A stretch of 64,000 nucleotides of DNA, taken from contig NZ_JODC01000005.1 of the NCBI RefSeq assembly GCF_000720765.1, positions 248,001-312,000 of the forward strand. The letters are read 5' to 3'. Below the pieces are notes generated by a model. It had not been told where the DNA came from. It searched no databases and was given only the letters and a program-made list of their open reading frames with translations. A program made the translations under genes and the position numbers. Positions 53,820 to 62,425 of the stretch are shown here, one piece after another; position 1 is the stretch's first letter; each line of letters starts with the position of its first letter. Source of the stretch: Streptomyces sp. NRRL S-646 (lineage in GTDB: Bacteria > Actinomycetota > Actinomycetes > Streptomycetales > Streptomycetaceae).

Positions 53820-54179
53820 ATGCCACAGATCACCGTCGACCACTCGAAGACGATCAGCTTCGACCGGGAAGGCTTCGCGCGGGACCTGCACGCGGCGGTC
53901 GTCGAGATCGCGGCCGCCAAGCCGGAGGCCTGCAAGACGCAGTTCCGCCGGTCCGAGGTCACCGCGTTCGGATTCGAGGACCCCGACGAGCAGGGGCACG
54001 CGATCGTCCACGTCACCCTCGGGCTGCTCGCAGGCCGCACCGAGGAGACGAAGGCGCGGCTCACCGAGGCGGTGCTGGAGCTGTTGAAGAAGCACGTCGA
54101 GGACGACGGCCACGTCGCGCTGCACGCCTCCGCCGAGGTCCGCGACCTCGACCCGTCGTACCGGAAGTTCGAGCGCTAG
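53820..54179 (+). CDS. 5-carboxymethyl-2-hydroxymuconate isomerase-like tautomerase
   Basis: This 119-residue protein has Pro immediately after the start Met (MPQITVDHS), which as the N-terminal catalytic base defines the tautomerase superfamily; the CHMI type has MPH(F/L)xxEYS. ATG 53820 has AGGAG five bases upstream. The C-terminal VALHASAEVRDLDPSYRK matches the family end. CHMI works in homoprotocatechuate breakdown, but no other genes of that route are present, so the role is uncertain. It is co-directional with the phosphatase 35 bases upstream. Confidence 0.85.
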   Translation: MPQITVDHSKTISFDREGFARDLHAAVVEIAAAKPEACKTQFRRSEVTAFGFEDPDEQGHAIVHVTLGLLAGRTEETKARLTEAVLELLKKHVEDDGHVALHASAEVRDLDPSYRKFER

Positions 54180-54188
54180 GAAAGCCCC

Positions 54189-54878
54189 CTACGAGGCGAG
54201 GGCGATCAGCCGGGTCACCAGGTCCGCGAAGGGACCGTCCGGCGGCTCGGCCTTGAGCATGCGGCGCAGCAGCGCGCCCATCTCCTCGTCGAACGCGGCG
54301 CTCACGGCGGCCAGCGCGGCGAAGTCGTGCACCAGCTGGGACTCCAGTTCGGCGCGCGGGATGCGCCGGCCGTCCAGCCAGATCAGCGCGGTCGACTCTG
54401 CGAGGGAGATCCAGGAGCGCACGACCAGTTCCAGGCGCGCGGGCGGATCCTGGATGTCCAGATGCGACAGGATCTGTTCGTACGCGGCCTGTCGTACGGA
54501 GTCGATGAGGGCGTTGGTCGCTGAGGAACCAACCGCGGGGCCGCCGCGCATCAGTGCCGCGAAACCGGGCCCGTGGTCGTCGACGAAGTCGAAGAACCGG
54601 CGCATCACCCGGCGCAGCCGGTCCCCGAGTGGACCTTCCTGCGGCTCGTCGAAACGTCCGGCGAGATCCTGCGCCGCACGCCTCAACGCGGCTTCGTACA
54701 GGCTGAGTTTGCCGGGGAAGTAGTGGTACACCAGTGGGCGCGAGATGCCCGCAGCGGCGGCTATCTCGTCGATGGAGACGTCGTCGGGAGAGCGTTGGCT
54801 GAACAGTTCGAGGGCGACGCCGATCAACTGCTGCCGCCGCTCCTCGACTCCCATTCTGCGGCGTACCCCGGTAGTCAT
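54189..54878 (-). CDS. TetR-family regulator
   Basis: This 229-residue protein has a helix-turn-helix at about residues 18-60, with IDEIAAAAGISRPLVYHYFPGKLSLYE, and a helical C-terminal ligand domain (RFFDFVDDHGPGFAALMRGG, of the TetR_C_12-like group). It sits 56 bases downstream of the ferredoxin reductase gene on the same strand, so it may be cotranscribed with it and control the di-iron/reductase operon. ATG 54878 has AAGGTG six bases upstream. Paired GTCA/TGAC sites at 56872-56946 are candidate binding sites. Confidence 0.88.
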   Translation of the reverse strand: MTTGVRRRMGVEERRQQLIGVALELFSQRSPDDVSIDEIAAAAGISRPLVYHYFPGKLSLYEAALRRAAQDLAGRFDEPQEGPLGDRLRRVMRRFFDFVDDHGPGFAALMRGGPAVGSSATNALIDSVRQAAYEQILSHLDIQDPPARLELVVRSWISLAESTALIWLDGRRIPRAELESQLVHDFAALAAVSAAFDEEMGALLRRMLKAEPPDGPFADLVTRLIALAS

Positions 54879-54934
54879 GCGAACACCTTACCGATCGGAT
54901 CCGGCCCGGAACGGTCCGGTCCGGCCAACGGTGT

Positions 54935-55975
54935 TCACATATCCAGCACGAGACGCTCACTTCGTGCCCGCGAAACGCAGATCAACATCGAGTCGGCGCG
55001 TTCGGCGTCCGTCAGCAGTTCGTCCCGGTGCTCCACCTCGCCCTCCAGGACCCGCTGTTGGCAGGTTCCGCAGAAGCCCTGCTCACAGGAGTAGGCGGTG
55101 TCCGGCAGTTCGGCGCGCACGGCCGCCAGCACGGTCGAGTCGGCGGGCACGGTCAACGTCCGTCCGCTGCGCCGGAGTTCGACCTCGAAGGCGCCGTGGC
55201 CGTCGGCCGACGTACGGGGTGTGAACCGTTCGAGGCGGACCTGCGGGAAGCGCTCCTCCACCGCGGCGATGAGCCCCTCCGGGCCGCAGCAGTACACGGC
55301 GGCATCCTCGGCCGTGCCCGCCAACAGGCCGTCGAGATCGGGTAGTCCGTCCTCGTCCTCGGCGACCACGGTCACCCGGTCTCCGCCCAGCTTCTCGAGC
55401 TCCTCCAGGAACGGCATCGACGCCCGCGTCCGCCCGCCGTACACCAGCCGCCACTCCGTGTCCTCCCCGAGCGCCCGCAGCATCGGCAGCACGGGAGTGA
55501 TCCCGATGCCGCCGACGACGAAGACGTACGACGGGGCCTCGATGAGCGGGAAGCGGTTCCTCGGACCGCGCACCTCCAGTTCCATCCCCTCGGTGACCTG
55601 CTCGTGCACCTCGCGCGAGCCGCCCCGCCCGTCCTCGATCAGCCGGGTGGCCACGGTGTACGACGAGGTGTCCTCCGGGTCGCCGCACAGCGAGTACTGC
55701 CGCACCAGCCCCGAAGGCAGGACGAGGTCGAGATGCGCGCCGGGCTCCCAGCGCGGCAAGTCCCTTCCTCCCAGGCGCAGTTGTACGACCCCGTCGGCCA
55801 CCGTCTCGTGCGAGGCGACCAGCAGTCTGAGCGCCCGCGACCGCGGCCGCCCGGAGGTCGGGTTCTCCAGCGCGGGCATCGGCCACAGTGGCGAGGCCTG
55901 GATGCGGCGCCGCATCGCCCGCCTGACCAGCATGGCCGTGCCCGCGACGGCCACGACCGTGCGCAGCTTCGGCAT
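54935..55975 (-). CDS. Ferredoxin reductase with C-terminal 2Fe-2S domain
   Basis: This 346-residue protein has an N-terminal hydrophobic or basic stretch (about 1-30), an FAD-binding domain (RQYSLCG near 92), an NAD(P)H-binding domain (VVGGIGITPVLP near 145 and YCCGPEGLI near 220) and a plant-type ferredoxin domain with CEQGFCGTC near 295 and a fourth Cys near 334. It would pass electrons from NAD(P)H to a partner oxygenase. The start ATG 55975 shares one base with the TGA of the upstream di-iron gene (TGATG), which suggests coupled translation and makes that gene product the natural partner. Confidence 0.9.
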   Translation of the reverse strand: MPKLRTVVAVAGTAMLVRRAMRRRIQASPLWPMPALENPTSGRPRSRALRLLVASHETVADGVVQLRLGGRDLPRWEPGAHLDLVLPSGLVRQYSLCGDPEDTSSYTVATRLIEDGRGGSREVHEQVTEGMELEVRGPRNRFPLIEAPSYVFVVGGIGITPVLPMLRALGEDTEWRLVYGGRTRASMPFLEELEKLGGDRVTVVAEDEDGLPDLDGLLAGTAEDAAVYCCGPEGLIAAVEERFPQVRLERFTPRTSADGHGAFEVELRRSGRTLTVPADSTVLAAVRAELPDTAYSCEQGFCGTCQQRVLEGEVEHRDELLTDAERADSMLICVSRARSERLVLDM

Positions 55976-56868
55976 CACAGGGCTCCCTTCTCCGCCGCGA
56001 GGGCCGCGACCGCCGCGGGTGAGGCGGCGAGATAGGCGACGGCCTGCTCGGTGGAGCCCTCCTGGGAGGGGTGGTAGGCGCGGCTGAGATACCGCGGGAT
56101 GGACCTGATCATGTCGCCGGTCGCGGGCAGGGTGCCGCGTCGGCCGCGCACGTAGAAGTCCTTGAAGCTCGCGTGGCCGTCGATCAGCGTCGGGTCGTTC
56201 TCCATGAAGAAGCGCGCCCCGCGCTGCCACAGGAACACGATCGCCGCGAACGCGGTGGCCCAGGTGCGCACGCGCCGCCGGTAGCCGCCGTCGACGTGCA
56301 TGAACAGGTCGAAGGCGACGGACCGGTGCTCGACCTCCTCCGCGCCGTGCCAGCGCAGCAGATCCAGCATGGTCGGGTCGGCGCCTCGCCGGTCCAGCTC
56401 CTCGGCGTTCAACACCCAGTTGCCGAGGAACGCCGTGTAGTGCTCGATCGCCGCGATGATCGCGACCCGCTCCATCAGCCACCACTTGCGGGCCCTGCCC
56501 GGCGGCAGCGTCCGGTCGCCGAGCAGCTTCTCGAAGAACCAGTCGACCTGCGCGGTGTACGGCGTTGGATCGAGCCCGAGCTCCTTCAGGTGCGGCAGGA
56601 CCTCGTCGTGGGCCTGCGAGTGCATCGCCTCCTGCCCGATGAACCCGATGACGTCCTCGCGCAGCCGCTCGTCCCGGATGTACGGCAGCACCTGCTTGTA
56701 GACATGCACGAACCACCGCTCACCGGCGGGCAGCAACAGATGCAGCACATTGATGGTGTGCGTGGTGAACGGATCCCCAGGCACCCAGTGCAGCGGGGTC
56801 TCCTCCCACGAGAAGGACACCTTCCGCGCCTTGAGGGCGACCCGCTCCGAGGCCTGCGTGTTAGACAT
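55975..56868 (-). CDS. Predicted metal-dependent hydrolase / ferritin-like di-iron protein
   Basis: This 297-residue protein shows the predicted metal-dependent hydrolase family (COG3687, PF10118), with GQEAMHSQAHDE near 85, IAAIEHYTAFLG near 145 and WHGAEEVEHRSVAFD near 180. The repeated E-x2-H and E-x-E-H spacing is that of di-iron four-helix proteins. With a reductase coupled after it, oxygen-dependent desaturation, hydroxylation or a related reaction on a lipid-like substrate is more likely than simple hydrolysis; this is inference. ATG 56868 is chosen (MSNTQASERV). Confidence 0.85.
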   Translation of the reverse strand: MSNTQASERVALKARKVSFSWEETPLHWVPGDPFTTHTINVLHLLLPAGERWFVHVYKQVLPYIRDERLREDVIGFIGQEAMHSQAHDEVLPHLKELGLDPTPYTAQVDWFFEKLLGDRTLPPGRARKWWLMERVAIIAAIEHYTAFLGNWVLNAEELDRRGADPTMLDLLRWHGAEEVEHRSVAFDLFMHVDGGYRRRVRTWATAFAAIVFLWQRGARFFMENDPTLIDGHASFKDFYVRGRRGTLPATGDMIRSIPRYLSRAYHPSQEGSTEQAVAYLAASPAAVAALAAEKGAL

Positions 56869-56871
56869 GGC

Positions 56872-56946
56872 GTCAATGTACTGACGGGTAAGTCCGAGGG
56901 GAACCCTTCGGGAGGGACTTGTTGACGCCACTGTCAGCAAGAGAGT
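56872..56946. promoter_or_regulatory. Paired GTCA/TGAC inverted repeats upstream of the di-iron operon
   Basis: GTCA-ATGTAC-TGAC (56872-56885) and TGAC-GCCACT-GTCA (56933-56946) each have a 6-nt spacer, with opposite arm orientation. They flank the likely promoter of the gene starting at 56868. They may bind the TetR protein of 54189-54878. Confidence 0.4.
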
Positions 56947-56964
56947 CTGAGGGCGGAGAGGCCG

Positions 56965-58884
56965 CTAGTGCAGTCCGCTGATCGGCCGGCCGTCCTCCAG
57001 GGCCCCCTCCAGCTCGGCCCGCACCCCCTGCTTGGCCCGTACGGCCAGCAGGCTGCCCGGGGCGGAGGCGCTGACCCCTCCCGTCGTACGGATCGACGAG
57101 GTCCCCTGGCTGCCGGCCGCGAGGAGATACCAGTTCTTCGCCTCCGACTTCCACAGCACCCCGGCGAGGACATGCGGGTCCTTCGCCCCGCACGCCGGTA
57201 CGTTCTCCGCCTTCGCCGCGACCGCCCCGGACGCCCCGCCCGGCGTGTGGAACTGCGCCAGCACCCGCGTCCCGCCGCCCCGCCAGGTGTCGGCCCGTGT
57301 GCACACCCAGTCCGCCGCACCGCTCGCGTCGGGCAGCGGCTGCCGCCCGTACGCCCAGGCGTTGACCGTGCGCACGCCCGCCGAGCGCATGGAGGCCAGC
57401 GAGCAGGCGTACGGCGCCCAGGTGTGCAGGGCCTGGGCGCCGGTGACCTCGTGGGCGGCGCCGGGCCGGCCGGTGGTGAGGTGGGCGGGGACGAGCTCGC
57501 CGAGGTCGCTGCTCAGGCGGGTGCCGGTGGCGTCGGTGAGCTGGAGCACCTTCCACGACGTGCAGTCGCCGGTCTCGGCGGCGGGGCTGGCCAGCGGTGC
57601 CGTGACGCCGTCGGTCAGGGCGAGGGCCGTCGGGCCGGCGCCGGGCTTGAGCAGGTCCCGCTCGGCGGCCTGCTTCACCCAGGGGGCCGTCAGATAGCGG
57701 ACGTTGCCGTCGGCCCGGTCCAGGACCAGCGCGTTCGCCTCGGAGCGGTCGGCGCCGTCGACCCGTGCGAAGTCGAGGGCGGCGCCCTTCGTGCCGCTCT
57801 TCGGCTCGGCGTACCGGGTGATGCGCAGACCGTCGTAGAGCATCACCACGCGTGCGCTGTCGACGGTCCCGGCGTACAGGAGCTGGGGCGGGCCTGACGG
57901 GCCGCCGGACGGGGTGCCGGGGGTCGCGGAGACCTGGACGCTCTCGCCGGGGCGGGCCCAGACGGCGAGGGCGCGGCGCAGCAGGGCCTTGTCGCCGGTG
58001 AGGTCGCCGCGGGCCGGCCAGACGGAGAAGTCGGTGCGCGCGGAGGTCGTCCAGGCGGTGGGGGCGACCCGCAGCAGCTTGCCCGGGTCCAGGGCGGCTT
58101 CGGCCGCCGGGTTCTGCGCGTACACGGGGGCGGCGGCACCGTTGGGGGCCCAGCCGTCCCCGGGCAGACCGAGCAGCGCGCCGCACACGGCGACGGCCGC
58201 GGCGGCGGCGAGCGCGGCCTTGGTGTGCTGTCTGCGGCGCATCAGATCGGTGGGCCGGGCGTGCAGTGAGCAGGGGTCGAACTCGGGGGAGCCGAGCAGG
58301 GCGTACTGCTCCGGGACGTCGTCGGCCTCCCGGAGCGCGTCCTGCGGCGCCTCGCAGCCGGCGGCGGTCAGCACCTCGACCACGTCACCGTCGGGGAGTT
58401 CCTCCAGGCCGCGCAGGACGTAGGCGGCGCGGGCGGGTCCGGACAGGGCGGACAGGCGCTGGTCCAGCGCGAGTTCGTCGGCACCGCCCGAGCGCGGGAA
58501 GAGACGCAGGCCCCACACCTGGGGGAGCAACGGCGGCAGCTGGGACCGCTTGGGGAGCGCCGTGCGCTTCAGCGGCAGGCCCGCCTCCAGTGCCGTACGC
58601 AGCACCTGGAGGCGGACGAAGGTGTACCCGGGGTCGCCGTTGCGCCCGGTCGAGCGGGCCGGGATCGCGGGCGCCTGCGCCCGGCCCCGGGGCAGCGCAC
58701 GCTGGGTGAGGGCGTGTGCGGTCACCACGCGCCGGTTGCGGCCGAGGCTCGGCGGCAGCACCAGGTAGGCGAGCCGGACCAGCCGCGGGTAGTGCTCGAC
58801 GAGCGCGGCCTCGGCCTGTTCGACGTCGACGGCCAGGTCGGAAGGGGACGGTGCGGGGCGCGGGGCGACATCCTGTGACTGCAC
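56965..58884 (-). CDS. Membrane protein with a sigma-70-like cytoplasmic domain
   Basis: This 639-residue protein has an N-terminal cytoplasmic part (about 1-220), a single transmembrane helix (about 223-241) and a large outer domain with several Cys (CTSWKVLQL, YACSLASMRS, WVCTRADTW). The N-terminal part resembles ECF sigma regions: EHYPRLVRLAYLVLPPSLG near region 2 and LSGPARAAYVLRGLEELPDG near region 4. The region-2/4 match is degenerate and lacks a clear recognition helix. It could be a sensor with a sigma-like interaction domain. GTG 58884 is taken as start; TTG 58893 is also possible, and neither has a ribosome site. Confidence 0.7.
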   Translation of the reverse strand: MQSQDVAPRPAPSPSDLAVDVEQAEAALVEHYPRLVRLAYLVLPPSLGRNRRVVTAHALTQRALPRGRAQAPAIPARSTGRNGDPGYTFVRLQVLRTALEAGLPLKRTALPKRSQLPPLLPQVWGLRLFPRSGGADELALDQRLSALSGPARAAYVLRGLEELPDGDVVEVLTAAGCEAPQDALREADDVPEQYALLGSPEFDPCSLHARPTDLMRRRQHTKAALAAAAAVAVCGALLGLPGDGWAPNGAAAPVYAQNPAAEAALDPGKLLRVAPTAWTTSARTDFSVWPARGDLTGDKALLRRALAVWARPGESVQVSATPGTPSGGPSGPPQLLYAGTVDSARVVMLYDGLRITRYAEPKSGTKGAALDFARVDGADRSEANALVLDRADGNVRYLTAPWVKQAAERDLLKPGAGPTALALTDGVTAPLASPAAETGDCTSWKVLQLTDATGTRLSSDLGELVPAHLTTGRPGAAHEVTGAQALHTWAPYACSLASMRSAGVRTVNAWAYGRQPLPDASGAADWVCTRADTWRGGGTRVLAQFHTPGGASGAVAAKAENVPACGAKDPHVLAGVLWKSEAKNWYLLAAGSQGTSSIRTTGGVSASAPGSLLAVRAKQGVRAELEGALEDGRPISGLH

Positions 58885-58933
58885 GTTCAGCAAAACGAGC
58901 GAATCGTGGGATAGTCACCGCCGCCTGGGTGAC

Positions 58934-59443
58934 TTACGCCTCGGGCTCGACGAGCGCCCGCGCGTAGTTCGCCATCGAGCGCTGGTAGCGGGGGAGATGG
59001 GGCGCCAGGGCCCCGAGCACCAGGGAGAGCCCCTCGCGGTCCCGGCCGAGACCGGACAGGCACAGCGCCAGACACGCCCGTACCGCGTCGTCCAACTCGT
59101 CGGAGGGTGCGTCCAGTTCGGGCGACAGCAGCTTGACGCCCTCCTCGGGCTGTCCGGTGTTCCTGAGCGAACTGGACAGCTGGATCTTGGCCCTGCGGCC
59201 CTTGTACGGGCTGACCTCGCTCAGCCCGCGCGCCAGCGCCTCCCGGTACAGCGGTACGGCCTTGTCCGAGTGCCCGGTCGAGTCCCAGGCGGAGGCCTGC
59301 TCGAAGAGGCCGAGGGGGCTGCCGTCCGGCAGCTCGGCGGCGAGGGCGTCGATCACGGCCCGGAAGTCGGCGGCTTTCTCCTCCGGATACTCGTCGAGGG
59401 TCGCCCAGGCGGCGGTCACGCGATCTTCCCACTCTTGATTCAC
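58934..59443 (-). CDS. Small TPR-repeat protein
   Basis: This 169-residue protein holds about three tetratricopeptide repeats (YEEKAADFRAVIDAL, then LFEQASAWDSTGHSDKAVPL, then SSSLRNTGQPEEGVKLL). It has no signal peptide. The family is common in Streptomyces as short TPR proteins of unknown role. GTG 59443 (VNQEWEDRV) is chosen because the longer upstream frame reads into the lipoprotein promoter and lacks a ribosome site. It lies upstream of the sigma-like membrane protein on the same strand. Confidence 0.75.
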   Translation of the reverse strand: MNQEWEDRVTAAWATLDEYPEEKAADFRAVIDALAAELPDGSPLGLFEQASAWDSTGHSDKAVPLYREALARGLSEVSPYKGRRAKIQLSSSLRNTGQPEEGVKLLSPELDAPSDELDDAVRACLALCLSGLGRDREGLSLVLGALAPHLPRYQRSMANYARALVEPEA

Positions 59444-59561
59444 CGGAGCAGCTTCGCACACACGTGCACGGCAGACAGCCGTATTTTTGAGCGCGTCAGC
59501 TGCCACGTCCGTATCGAAGGGGACGGGCCCAAGGGCCAGCAAAAGCGACCCGGAGGAACAG

Positions 59562-59978
59562 ATGAGGTTGACCCGACCGATGCTCGCCGTGGCCGGAGGC
59601 GCGGCCGTCCTGGCGCTGGCGGGCTGTGGCACCGGAAACAGCGACGCGGCCGCCAAGGTGCCGACCGCAGCCACCGGCAGTCTGGAGAGCCTGGCCGCCA
59701 AGGTGAAGTGCAAGCCGGACATGCAGATCGACTCCGACGAGGTCCGCCAGGCCATCTGCAAGACCTCCGACGGCAAGTTCGTCTTCGCCACCTTCGCCAC
59801 CGACCGCGGCCAGCGCGAGTGGATCAACGATGCGAAGGACTACGGCGGTTTCTACCTCGTCGGGCGCAAGTGGGTCGCCGTGGGCGAGGACAAGGTGGTC
59901 AAGGCGCTGCAGCACACGCTCGGCGGCGACGAGGAGATCGGCACCAACCACAGCGCACACACCGGCCACCACGGCTGA
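59562..59978 (+). CDS. Lipoprotein of unknown function
   Basis: This 138-residue protein has a signal peptide and lipobox LAGC with lipidated Cys at residue 22. Two more Cys (KCKPD and AICKTS) can form a disulfide in the outer domain. The tail is His-rich (NHSAHTGHHG), which may bind metal. ATG 59562 has GGAGGA five bases upstream. No family was recognised. It is convergent with the DUF1996 gene. Confidence 0.82.
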   Translation: MRLTRPMLAVAGGAAVLALAGCGTGNSDAAAKVPTAATGSLESLAAKVKCKPDMQIDSDEVRQAICKTSDGKFVFATFATDRGQREWINDAKDYGGFYLVGRKWVAVGEDKVVKALQHTLGGDEEIGTNHSAHTGHHG

Positions 59979-59997
59979 GCCTCGCGGGCCCAACGAA

Positions 59998-60030
59998 AAG
60001 CGGGCGGTGGGAGATTCCCACCGCCCGCTT
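59998..60030. terminator. Bidirectional terminator between lipoprotein and DUF1996 genes
   Basis: AAGCGGGCGGTGGGA (59998-60012) and TCCCACCGCCCGCTT (60016-60030) are perfect 15-bp arms with a 3-nt loop, flanked by A-rich and T-containing ends. Confidence 0.9.
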
Positions 60031-60043
60031 CTCTAGGTGTTCG

Positions 60044-61582
60044 TCACTGGCACTTCTGCCCACTGTTGATGCAGTTGGCGATCTTGTTCGCCAGGTTGTT
60101 CTTGAAGACCGCGATGAAGTCGTCGTGGTCCGTGGCCGACTTGTGCAGCTGCTCAGGGAAGCCGTCCACCGCGTAGGCGTTCTTCACCTGGCCGTTCTGC
60201 AGGACCGGCGGGTTGATCTTGTACACCAGGCGCATCGTCAGCTGCGGGATCGCCTTGAAGCCGTTCTGGCAGTTGCCCTGGGCGTCGGCGAAGGCGACGT
60301 GCGTGCGGTGGTTCGCGCTGTCGATGTTCTTGCCGTCCCAGCAGGACTGGAAGGCGAACGTGCGCACCACGTTGCTGCCCTGCGGGCAGATCGGGTACTG
60401 CGTCGTCAGCTGGACCTTGTTCTCGAAGCCGGTGCAGCTCCAGTGCGCGTTGGCGTTCGCCAGACCGTTGGTCGTGGTCTTGGCGTCACCGGTGATGATG
60501 CGCAGGAAGTTCGGCATCGCGGTGACCTTGCTGGTGGGCGAGCCGACGTACTTGATCTGCGCCTGGACCGGCGTCAGGATCTTGCCGACGTTGCCCTCCT
60601 TGCCGCCGCCGTCCCGGTTCTGGTCGAAGTCCTGCGAGCCGTCCTGGATACGCACCACCGGCCAGTAGTAGGCCGACAGGTCGCTCTGGTTCTGGCAGCT
60701 GGACTGGCCCGCGATCAGCGTGTTGTTGTTCGCGAACGCGTCGACCTTCTGGTTGCCGACGTAGTCGTGCAGGTGGTGCGCGCCGTTGGTCACGCCGGGA
60801 GCCACGATCACGTTGTCCGTGTTGTGGTTCTTGTTGGCGTTCACACCGCACTTGGTGATGAAGACGCCCTTCGAGGCGTTGCCGTTGGCCTGCGGCTTCG
60901 CGGCGACGTTCGGCTGGACCTTGGTGATGTCCACGAAGTCGGCCGCGACCGGGCCGTTGCCGGCCTGACCGCCGATGTTCTGACCGGCCCCGGCCTGCCC
61001 GCCCTGCTGCTGGCCACCGTTCTGCTGCTGGCCACCATTCTGCTGCTGCTGACCGCCGTTCTGCTGCTGGCCGCCGTTCTGCTGCTGACCACCGGCGGTG
61101 GTCTGGTTGGCGGTCTGCGTCGTACAGGCGGCGAGCGCGCTCAGCCCGGCCGCGTCGACCTGGCCGCCCACTCGCTGGATGTCGATCCGGATCCGGTCGA
61201 GGGTCGCGGCTCGCTTCTCCTTGAGGGGGCCGACGATCGCGTTCTGCACGAAGTTCGCGTCGCCCGCCTGCGCCTGGCGCGTGGAGGCGAGCCGGGCGTA
61301 GGCCTCGGTGATCTGCTTGTCGAGGTTCGCCAGCTCCGTGGCCACGCCCTGCTGGGCCTTGGCCGGCACGTTCGTCAGCTTCTGCTGGACGTCGGGGCAG
61401 GCGATCGTGGCGACCTGTCCGGTGGCGGCCTTGGTCTGGTTCTGCCCGGAGTTGTTCGACTCGTGCGCCGAGGCATAGAAGTTCGCCCAGATCAGCCCGC
61501 CCCCACCGAGCGCTAGTGCCGCCGATGCGGCTATGGCCTTGGTGGCCAGCGGCGTACGGCGTTTCCGATTGTTGCGTCCCAT
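60044..61582 (-). CDS. Secreted DUF1996-domain protein with QQNGG repeats
   Basis: This 512-residue protein has a basic N-terminus and signal or anchor segment (about 12-40). A helical region (about 60-160) has few hydrophobics, and a low-complexity stretch (about 165-195) repeats Q-Q-Q-N-G-G. A DUF1996 domain (about 210-510) shows [20 protein letters not shown] and [15 protein letters not shown]1996 is found in secreted fungal and actinobacterial proteins and is suspected to act on cell-wall or plant polysaccharide; its activity is undefined. ATG 61582 has GAGGAG four bases upstream. Confidence 0.88.
   Translation of the reverse strand: MGRNNRKRRTPLATKAIAASAALALGGGGLIWANFYASAHESNNSGQNQTKAATGQVATIACPDVQQKLTNVPAKAQQGVATELANLDKQITEAYARLASTRQAQAGDANFVQNAIVGPLKEKRAATLDRIRIDIQRVGGQVDAAGLSALAACTTQTANQTTAGGQQQNGGQQQNGGQQQQNGGQQQNGGQQQGGQAGAGQNIGGQAGNGPVAADFVDITKVQPNVAAKPQANGNASKGVFITKCGVNANKNHNTDNVIVAPGVTNGAHHLHDYVGNQKVDAFANNNTLIAGQSSCQNQSDLSAYYWPVVRIQDGSQDFDQNRDGGGKEGNVGKILTPVQAQIKYVGSPTSKVTAMPNFLRIITGDAKTTTNGLANANAHWSCTGFENKVQLTTQYPICPQGSNVVRTFAFQSCWDGKNIDSANHRTHVAFADAQGNCQNGFKAIPQLTMRLVYKINPPVLQNGQVKNAYAVDGFPEQLHKSATDHDDFIAVFKNNLANKIANCINSGQKCQ
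61011..61090 (-). repeat. Short tandem codon repeat (Q-Q-Q-N-G-G)
   Basis: About five units of 18 bp, one expanded to 21 bp, consist of CTGCTG and GTT/CCACC steps on the plus strand. The array keeps the frame. Confidence 0.8.
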
Positions 61583-61771
61583 GGAACTCCTCTGACTTCC
61601 TTGCGGGCTTGGCGGGGCATCGAGGCGCCCGACAGGAGTGAAGCGGCTCCCACTCATACGGGTGCGGTCCCAGAGGTGTTCAGCAGCCCCACAAACAAAT
61701 CAGAGGTTTGCCCGGCCTTTGCATCCCAACAGCAGCCTGAGCAGCGGAAGTTACGGAGAATCAGCAACCGC

Positions 61772-62425
61772 TTACCGTCCCTGGTCCAGATAGGCGAGAA
61801 CCGCCAGGACGCGGCGATTGTCGTCATCCGAGACCTCAAGGTCCAGTTTGGTGAAGATGTTGGAGGTGTGCTTGGCAATGGCCCGTTCTGTGACCACCAG
61901 CTGCCCGGCGATCGCCGCGTTGGAACGGCCCTGCGCCATCAGCTCCAGCACCTCACGCTCACGGGGTGTCAGCCGCCCGAGCGGCCGGTCGTCGGCGGCC
62001 CGCCGGGACAGCAGCTGCTGGATCACCTGCGGATCCATGGCCGTACCACCGGCCGCGACCCGCCGTACGGCGTCCACGAACTGCTCCGCGTCGAACACCC
62101 GGTCCTTGAGCAGATACCCGACCCCGCCGCTGCCGTCGGCGAGCAGCTCGCGCGCGTACAGCTGCTCCACGTGCTGCGAGAGGACCAGCACCGGAAGCCC
62201 GGGTCTGTCCCGGCGGGCCTGCAGCGCGCACTGCAGCCCCTCGTCGGTGTGCGTCGGCGGCAGGCGTACGTCGACCACGGCGACGTCCGGCTCCAACTCG
62301 GCCAGTGCCCGGGCGAGCTCGGGGCCGGACTCGACGGCCGCGGCGATCTCGAAGTCGTAGGCCTCCAGAAGCCGGACCAGACCGTCGCGCAGCAGGAAGA
62401 GGTCTTCGGCTAGGACAACGCGCAA
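61772..62425 (-). CDS. NarL/FixJ-type response regulator (TTG start)
   Basis: This 217-residue protein has a receiver domain with phospho-acceptor Asp in VAVVDVRLPP near 50 and a C-terminal LuxR helix-turn-helix (LTPREREVLELMAQGRSNAAI near 150). It regulates target genes as a phosphorylated dimer. The start is TTG 62425: GGAG lies five bases upstream, inside the kinase gene, and the first residues read LRVVLAEDLF like related regulators that begin MRVVLAED. Start and kinase stop overlap by 16 bases, so translation is coupled. Confidence 0.92.
   Translation of the reverse strand: MRVVLAEDLFLLRDGLVRLLEAYDFEIAAAVESGPELARALAELEPDVAVVDVRLPPTHTDEGLQCALQARRDRPGLPVLVLSQHVEQLYARELLADGSGGVGYLLKDRVFDAEQFVDAVRRVAAGGTAMDPQVIQQLLSRRAADDRPLGRLTPREREVLELMAQGRSNAAIAGQLVVTERAIAKHTSNIFTKLDLEVSDDDNRRVLAVLAYLDQGR

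Noticed and set aside
61008..61090. Regular short repeats considered as a CRISPR-like array
   Set aside because: Units are 18-21 bp, contiguous and in frame, and code QQQNGG. There are no spacers.
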